Shown here one piece after another: positions 59,601 to 64,000 of a stretch of DNA of 64,000 nucleotides; the stretch's first letter is position 1; each line of letters opens with the position of its first letter. This stretch comes from an uncultured Bacteroidales bacterium (GTDB taxonomy: Bacteria; Bacteroidota; Bacteroidia; Bacteroidales; F082): the NCBI GenBank assembly GCA_905233445.1, contig CAJOEP010000008.1, forward strand, positions 1 through 64,000, read 5' to 3'. Both the position numbers and the translations under genes were made by a program. The notes beneath the pieces were generated by a model, which worked only from the letters and a program-made list of their open reading frames with translations, was not told where the DNA came from and did no database searches.

Positions 59601-61631
59601 AGACGGTCCTTTCGGGTTTGTTTGGCTACTGCTGCTGTAATTGCCATACCAGTCCTGGCACCATTCCCAAACGTTGCCACTCATGTCGTATATTCCCAAC
59701 TCATTCGGAGTTTTTTGTCCTACAGGATGTGTCTTGCTTCCACTGTTACTTCCGTACCATGCCACGTTGTCGATGTTGTTGCTTCCGCTGTATTTGTACC
59801 CGTTGCTCTTGTTGCCTCCACGAGCTGCATATTCCCACTCTGCTTCTGTCGGTAGACGGAAATTCGTCCCAGTCTTTTTATTCAATTTTCTTATAAAATC
59901 TTGAATATCATTCCAACTCACCTGCTCCACTGGAAGATTTGTGCCTTTGAAATAACTTGGGTTGTTTCCCATAACAGCTTGCCACAATTCTTGTGTAACC
60001 TCGAACTTGCCAATATAATAGTCACTCAAAGTCACGCTATGTGTTGGTTTTTCGTCACTTTCAGCATCATTTCCTTGTTCGGAGGTGCCCCCCATTGTGA
60101 AAGTGCCGCCTTTAACTGCTACCATCTCAAACGAAATACCGTTAACGGTGAAGGTTCTATTATCGGAAAACGCCAGCTGCACCGAGGTTGTGCCTCCACT
60201 CTGCGCCACCGTTATCTTTTTCGAGGTTTCTTTGCCGTCGCGAACGGCCTTTACATTATGCTCGCCGAAGCTCAAAGTGGTTGTCACCGGGCTTGTGCCG
60301 AGATAATTCCCGTCAACATAGATTTGGTCACCACTTTTGTCGGTGGAGATGGCTATTTCACGGCCAGTTTGGAGTTTCTCGCTTATTGTAAGCTTGTTTT
60401 TCTCATCAAGAGTAATGTTTTTTGCCACCGGAGTGCAACCGGTCTTTTCAAGTCTAAGTTCATGGGTTCCTATCAGCACATTGGCTAAAACTCGCGGTGT
60501 TGTTCCGAAATTCTTTCCATCGATAATGATGTCGGCGCCAATCGGGTTTGTTGAAATGTCAATAGTTCCGTATATTGGCGTCGGGTTGGGGATAACAATG
60601 TTCTCATTTTTTCCAAGAATGAGTTTGATGTTCTCCACCGAGTTGCGATGCGATGCCTTGCGAGCCTCAAAGGCATGGTTACCGTCACTCAAACGTCCTT
60701 TCCAACTGCCTTTGCCTTTTAGCTCATTATCAACATAAATATCAGATTCCGAGTCGGTTGTAACGGTCACATTAACAAAATTGGCACTCATTGTCATCGG
60801 GGCTTGTGTGGTGTTGCCGTCGGTAACAGTGAAGGTTTTCTCAACAGCGGAGTACATCTCTTTCATCACGCGCACTTTATGTTCGCCACTTGCCAGTTTA
60901 TCGGTTGTAAACGGTGTCACTCCGACTTTTTTGCCGTCGATATACACAATGGCACCACTTTCAGGGCTACTTGTCACGTTCAAATATCCAAATGCCGGGC
61001 GTAATTTCTTCTCAACTGTAACATTTTCGCCTTCCTTTTCAGGAATTACAGCCTCTCCACTCTCGGTATGATAAAGCTCGCATTCAATACGCCAGCGGTG
61101 CTTCTCGCCTGCCATAAACGACTTTTGGGCAAATTGCTCACCCTCAAAAACATCATCGATATATACAGCGGCATTAGGCTGGTCGGCACTCACCACGAGA
61201 TAGTTGTAAATGTCAACTTCGGGGACCATACCTGTTTTGTTAACAAGAGTCATCTCGTAACCTTTCTTGGGTTTCAAATCGAAAGGTATGGTAAACTCTA
61301 TAGAGCTGAAGTCGGGATGCGAAATCTTCAGATAATCGGCATATTGTGCGGTAAGATATACCCAAACCTCGCCGTCTTTGTATTCCAAATTGATAAAAGT
61401 GCCCATATTACCGCTGAAACTCAAACGCTTGCGCTCCTTTTCATTAATATTCTCAGTTCTAACTTTTATTACTGCAAAAGGCAAGTTATTGTCATCCAAC
61501 TGATAGTTCTCATCCGGGTTAAGATTCACAAAACCAGGCACTTCCTTAAACGAGCCCTTCTTCACCTCAAGTTGGGCAAAAGCCGTCATATATAGAAAAA
61601 CAGCAAATAGTAAAAGTAAAAATCTCTTCAT
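59466..61631 (-). CDS. DGR target: secreted PEGA-repeat / FGE-type lectin-fold protein
   Basis: A 721-residue protein: signal peptide MKRFLLLLFAVFLYMTAFAQ, an N-terminal strand domain to about 135, and five PEGA-like repeats at about 145-500 (each with a YIDG or IIDG turn: AIVYIDGKKVGVTPF, ADIIIDGKNFGTTPR, DQIYVDGNYLGTSPV). A formylglycine-generating-enzyme-type (SUMF1) domain follows at about 515-721 ([58 protein letters not shown]). FGE folds are C-type-lectin-like and the usual DGR display scaffold. The variable residues lie at the C terminus. The protein is likely periplasmic or at the surface. No T9SS tag or lipobox is seen. Confidence 0.92.
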   Translation of the reverse strand: MKRFLLLLFAVFLYMTAFAQLEVKKGSFKEVPGFVNLNPDENYQLDDNNLPFAVIKVRTENINEKERKRLSFSGNMGTFINLEYKDGEVWVYLTAQYADYLKISHPDFSSIEFTIPFDLKPKKGYEMTLVNKTGMVPEVDIYNYLVVSADQPNAAVYIDDVFEGEQFAQKSFMAGEKHRWRIECELYHTESGEAVIPEKEGENVTVEKKLRPAFGYLNVTSSPESGAIVYIDGKKVGVTPFTTDKLASGEHKVRVMKEMYSAVEKTFTVTDGNTTQAPMTMSANFVNVTVTTDSESDIYVDNELKGKGSWKGRLSDGNHAFEARKASHRNSVENIKLILGKNENIVIPNPTPIYGTIDISTNPIGADIIIDGKNFGTTPRVLANVLIGTHELRLEKTGCTPVAKNITLDEKNKLTISEKLQTGREIAISTDKSGDQIYVDGNYLGTSPVTTTLSFGEHNVKAVRDGKETSKKITVAQSGGTTSVQLAFSDNRTFTVNGISFEMVAVKGGTFTMGGTSEQGNDAESDEKPTHSVTLSDYYIGKFEVTQELWQAVMGNNPSYFKGTNLPVEQVSWNDIQDFIRKLNKKTGTNFRLPTEAEWEYAARGGNKSNGYKYSGSNNIDNVAWYGSNSGSKTHPVGQKTPNELGIYDMSGNVWEWCQDWYGNYSSSSQTNPKGPSSGSHRVLRGGSWYINAGYCRISHRFNYNPFNRNSNYGFRLVLVP

Positions 61632-61651
61632 ATTAGATTATTTTAACGGTA

Positions 61652-61659
61652 CAAAAATA
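61652..61659 (-). promoter_or_regulatory. -7 element (TATTTTTG) of the DGR target gene
   Basis: TATTTTTG on the minus strand, 20 bp upstream of the target ATG, right after the terminator of the DUF3467 gene. Confidence 0.65.
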
Positions 61660-61686
61660 TAAAATTTTTAACAAAAAACAAAAAAA

Positions 61687-61714
61687 ATAGAGACAATGTC
61701 CACATCGTCTCTAT
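61687..61714 (-). terminator. Intrinsic terminator after the DUF3467 gene
   Basis: An 8-bp stem (ATAGAGAC/GTCTCTAT) with a 12-nt loop is followed on the minus strand by a run of T (61681-61686, then TGTTTTTTG). It should insulate the DGR from rpoC-side transcription. Confidence 0.85.
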
Positions 61715-61728
61715 AATCCATATTCTTC

Positions 61729-61777
61729 TAACTGATTAACTGTTAACTGTCAACTGCTAACTTCAAACTCCAAACTG
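61729..61777. repeat. Heptamer array before the terminator
   Basis: Seven units of 7 bp: TAACTGA, TTAACTG, TTAACTG, TCAACTG, CTAACTT, CAAACTC, CAAACTG. The array lies between the DUF3467 stop codon and the terminator. Confidence 0.8.
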
Positions 61778-61779
61778 TC

Positions 61780-62085
61780 TTACGCCTCCCCTGCTGACCC
61801 GTTCATCGTAAACGGTGCCATCGCATCGTTCACATCCTTGATCGGGCCGAAGTTCTGCTCGTATTTCTGCAGATTATCAGCTAATGCACGGTATAATCTC
61901 TTTGCGTTCTGAGGAGTCATAATCACTCTCGAACGAACCTTTGCCTTCTGCATGGCCGGCGCAATCTGCGCGAAATCGACCACAAACTCGGTCGGTGAAT
62001 GGCTTATGATTGCCAAATTTGAATATACGCCGTCAGCCACCGATTCCGGCAAATCAATATTCAATTGTTTCTTGTTGTTTTCCAT
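61780..62085 (-). CDS. DUF3467-domain protein
   Basis: A 101-residue cytoplasmic protein. QLNIDLPESVADGVYSNLAIISHSPTEFVVDFAQIAP and KVRSRVIMTPQNAKRLYRALADNLQKYEQNFGPI are the recognisable family pattern. It commonly follows rpoC in Bacteroidota. Its function is unknown. A terminator and a heptamer array separate it from the DGR. Confidence 0.9.
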   Translation of the reverse strand: MENNKKQLNIDLPESVADGVYSNLAIISHSPTEFVVDFAQIAPAMQKAKVRSRVIMTPQNAKRLYRALADNLQKYEQNFGPIKDVNDAMAPFTMNGSAGEA

Positions 62086-62105
62086 AATTCTATTTATTTA
62101 AAAAA

Positions 62106-62190
62106 GCCATTAGCTACCAGCCATTAGCCATTAGAAAATTATTGTGTAAAACAATGCTAATGGCTAATAGCTAACAGCTAATGGCTAATG
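62106..62190. repeat. Heptamer hairpin, probable rpoC terminator
   Basis: The left arm (62106-62133) is GCCATTA, GCTACCA, GCCATTA, GCCATTA; the right arm (62156-62190) is GCTAATG, GCTAATA, GCTAACA, GCTAATG, GCTAATG. The arms are complementary. On the minus strand the hairpin begins 5 bp after the rpoC stop and is followed by six T residues, so it has the form of an intrinsic terminator. Confidence 0.85.
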
Positions 62191-62195
62191 ATTTT

Positions 62196-64000
62196 TTACG
62201 CCTCTACTTCTTCAGCGACTGTCACCGCCTCAGGCTGCAGGTCTTCCTTCGAACCGACAATCAAATCGTCGTATTCGCGCAAACCTGTACCTGCCGGGAT
62301 CTTGTGACCCACGATGACGTTCTCCTTCATACCCTCGAGATAGTCGGTCTTCGCGCTGATAGCAGCCTGTGTCAAGACCTTCGTTGTCTCCTGGAATGAA
62401 GCAGCCGAGATGAAGCTGTCAGTCTGCAAAGCGGCACGGGTGATACCCTGAAGCACCTGATGTGCTGTTGCCGGCTGTGCGTCACGAGCCTCAACAAGCT
62501 TCTTGTCGCGACGTTTCAACGATGAGTTCTCGTCACGCAGTCTTCTTGCCGAGATAATCTGACCTACATACAATGTCTCCGAATCACCCGGATCGGTAAC
62601 AACAACCTTTCCGAAGATATCGTCGTTGGTGTCCTGGAACGCGATCTTGCTCACGAGCTCGCCCTCGAGGTATCTTGTGTCACCCGGATCGTCGATTTCA
62701 ACCTTACGCATCATCTGACGGACGATGACCTCGAAGTGCTTACCGTTGATGGTCACACCTTGTGAACGGTAAACCTCCTGAACGTTGTTCACGATGTATT
62801 CCTGAACCTTCATAGGACCTTCGATAGCCAAAATGTTGGCAGGTGTGATAGCACCTTCCGACAATGGCTGACCAGCCTTCACATAGTCGTTTTCTGATGC
62901 CAAAACCTCTTTCGTTGTCGGGATGAGGTATTTCTTCACCTCGCCTGTCTTCGATGTGACAACCAACACACGGTTACCACGGACAAGCTTCTTCTCGAAT
63001 GACACCTCACCGTCGATTTCAGAGATGATAGCCGGCTCTGAAGAGTTACGAGCCTCAAACAACTCTGTAACACGTGGAAGACCACCTGTGATATCACCCA
63101 AACCTCCAGTAGCACGCGGCTTCTTGGTAAGGATGTCACCAGCCTTGATCTTGTCACCGTCTTCAATCATGACGTGTGCGCCGACAGGCAAGTCGTACGA
63201 CTTGATGACCTCGCCAGCCTTGTCAACGATTGAAATAGACGGGTTCTTCGAGAATTTACGTCCCTCGATGATAACACGTTCATTGTATCCTGTCTGCTCA
63301 TCCGATTCATTACGGAATGTGACACCTTCAACAACATTGTCGAAACGCGCTTTACCGTCATGTTCAGAAATGATGAGTGAGTTATATTTATCCCATTCGC
63401 AGATGATATCGCCCTGATTGACATCGCTGCCTGCCGGGATGTACAACTTCGAACCGTAAGGGATGTTCTCTGTGACGAGAGCAACACCAGTGTTGTGGTC
63501 CAAAATCTTCATCTCAGATGCACGGCTCACAACAACCTGATACTTGTTATTGTCCTTATCGACATAGTCAACAGCACGCAAGTCGTTGATAATCATCTTA
63601 CCAGCGTAATCTGCCTTAATCATTGAGTCTTCCGATGTGCTTGATGCAGTACCACCCTGGTGGAATGTACGCAGTGTCAACTGTGTACCAGGCTCACCGA
63701 TTGACTGTGCAGCGATAACACCGACAGCCTCACCGCGTTGAACCAGTTTGCCTGATGACAGGTTACGTCCGTAGCAGTTGGCGCAAACGCCCTTCTTCGA
63801 CTCGCAAGTCAACACGGAACGAATCTCAATGGTCTGGTCTTTCAATGGTGAATCGCAGATTCTCTTTGCGATGTCCTCAGTGATTTCAGCGCCGCCATTG
63901 CAGAGCAACTCGCCTGTCTGAGGATGGAAGATATCGTGCAAAGCGACACGGCCCAAAATACGGTCGTACAAAGACTCGACGATTTCCTTACCACGTTTCA
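62196..64000 (-). CDS. rpoC: RNA polymerase beta-prime subunit (5' part outside window)
   Basis: The last 601 codons are present; the reading frame is open to the right edge. Recognisable parts are the zinc site CESKKGVCANCYGRNLSSGKLV, the QSIGEPGTQLTLRTFHQGG trigger-loop and bridge-helix region, and C-terminal QEYIVNNVQEVYRSQGVTINGKHFEVIVRQMMRKVEI and RAALQTDSFISAASFQETTKVLTQAAISAKTDYLEGMKENVIVGHKIPAGTG. The short acidic tail (AVTVAEEVEA) is normal. Transcription probably ends in the heptamer hairpin just downstream. Confidence 0.97.
   Translation of the reverse strand, partial: KRGKEIVESLYDRILGRVALHDIFHPQTGELLCNGGAEITEDIAKRICDSPLKDQTIEIRSVLTCESKKGVCANCYGRNLSSGKLVQRGEAVGVIAAQSIGEPGTQLTLRTFHQGGTASSTSEDSMIKADYAGKMIINDLRAVDYVDKDNNKYQVVVSRASEMKILDHNTGVALVTENIPYGSKLYIPAGSDVNQGDIICEWDKYNSLIISEHDGKARFDNVVEGVTFRNESDEQTGYNERVIIEGRKFSKNPSISIVDKAGEVIKSYDLPVGAHVMIEDGDKIKAGDILTKKPRATGGLGDITGGLPRVTELFEARNSSEPAIISEIDGEVSFEKKLVRGNRVLVVTSKTGEVKKYLIPTTKEVLASENDYVKAGQPLSEGAITPANILAIEGPMKVQEYIVNNVQEVYRSQGVTINGKHFEVIVRQMMRKVEIDDPGDTRYLEGELVSKIAFQDTNDDIFGKVVVTDPGDSETLYVGQIISARRLRDENSSLKRRDKKLVEARDAQPATAHQVLQGITRAALQTDSFISAASFQETTKVLTQAAISAKTDYLEGMKENVIVGHKIPAGTGLREYDDLIVGSKEDLQPEAVTVAEEVEA

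Larger units (their letters stand above)
57776..61631 (-). mobile_element. Diversity-generating retroelement (target, VR, HRDC accessory, RT, TR)
   Basis: All parts of a DGR are present in transcription order: target gene with variable repeat at its end, hairpin, HRDC gene, reverse transcriptase gene overlapping it, and template repeat. In this known system the TR RNA is copied by the RT with random bases opposite adenine, and the cDNA replaces the VR, diversifying the target protein's ligand-binding face. There are no phage or transposase genes nearby, so it sits in the chromosome between pyrBI and rpoC. Confidence 0.93.

Noticed and set aside
379-62190. Heptamer arrays as CRISPR-like repeats
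   Set aside because: Units are 7 bp with no spacers, and no cas gene is present.

Overview
The window looks like chromosome from a member of the order Bacteroidales (Bacteroidota), probably a gut or rumen lineage. Evidence seen: promoters of the Bacteroidota type (TAnnTTTG) in front of most transcription units, a scarcity of Shine-Dalgarno sequences, several secreted proteins with type IX secretion (T9SS) C-terminal tags, the gene run bamD-rpoZ-coaBC-porD-recN typical of this phylum, a Bacteroidota-type omega subunit, and a DUF3467 gene directly after rpoC. No tRNA, rRNA, CRISPR array, transposase or phage structural gene was found.

Layout. 1-5.4 kb: minus-strand efflux operon (TolC-like outer membrane protein, HlyD-like adaptor, two MacB/FtsX-like permeases, the second cut by the window edge). 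5.5-9.5 kb: TPR/PD40/OmpA protein, folD, ffh. 9.5-18.4 kb: LTA-synthase-like sulfatase, a PLP-binding YggS protein, NAD synthase, a membrane-anchored PHP protein, a DMT transporter, an rRNA methyltransferase, an acyl-ACP thioesterase and a lipid kinase. 18.4-31.8 kb: ADP-forming acetate-CoA ligase, CotH-like T9SS protein, a secreted endonuclease with internal duplications, a small ABC operon with its own GntR/YtrA-like regulator, and an M16 peptidase. 31.8-45.2 kb: recN, porD, coaBC, rpoZ, bamD, an M14 carboxypeptidase, dapA, an MBL hydrolase, rsmE, argS. 45.3-55.6 kb: an AT-richer block of five secreted-protein genes including a 2068-residue SpvB/FG-GAP/RHS protein. 55.9-57.5 kb: pyrBI preceded by a leader ORF and an attenuator. 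57.5-61.7 kb: a complete diversity-generating retroelement (DGR). 61.8-64 kb: DUF3467 gene and the 3' part of rpoC.

The most notable system is the DGR. In transcription order (minus strand) it has a secreted target protein (PEGA-like repeats followed by a formylglycine-generating-enzyme/C-type-lectin fold) ending in a variable repeat, a hairpin, an HRDC-domain accessory gene, an overlapping reverse transcriptase gene, and a template repeat directly after the reverse transcriptase stop codon. Template and variable repeats (135 bp) differ at 16 positions, 15 of them template adenines on the coding strand, which is the signature of adenine-specific mutagenic retrohoming.

Two further signals stand out. 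The pyrBI leader carries a 58-codon ORF running through a T-rich stretch and a terminator hairpin into the start of pyrB, an arrangement like the UTP-sensing attenuator of enterobacterial pyrBI. Many intergenic gaps hold arrays of 7-bp tandem repeats of different sequence but identical period, often with complementary arms, several reaching into the stop codons of flanking genes and probably acting as terminators.
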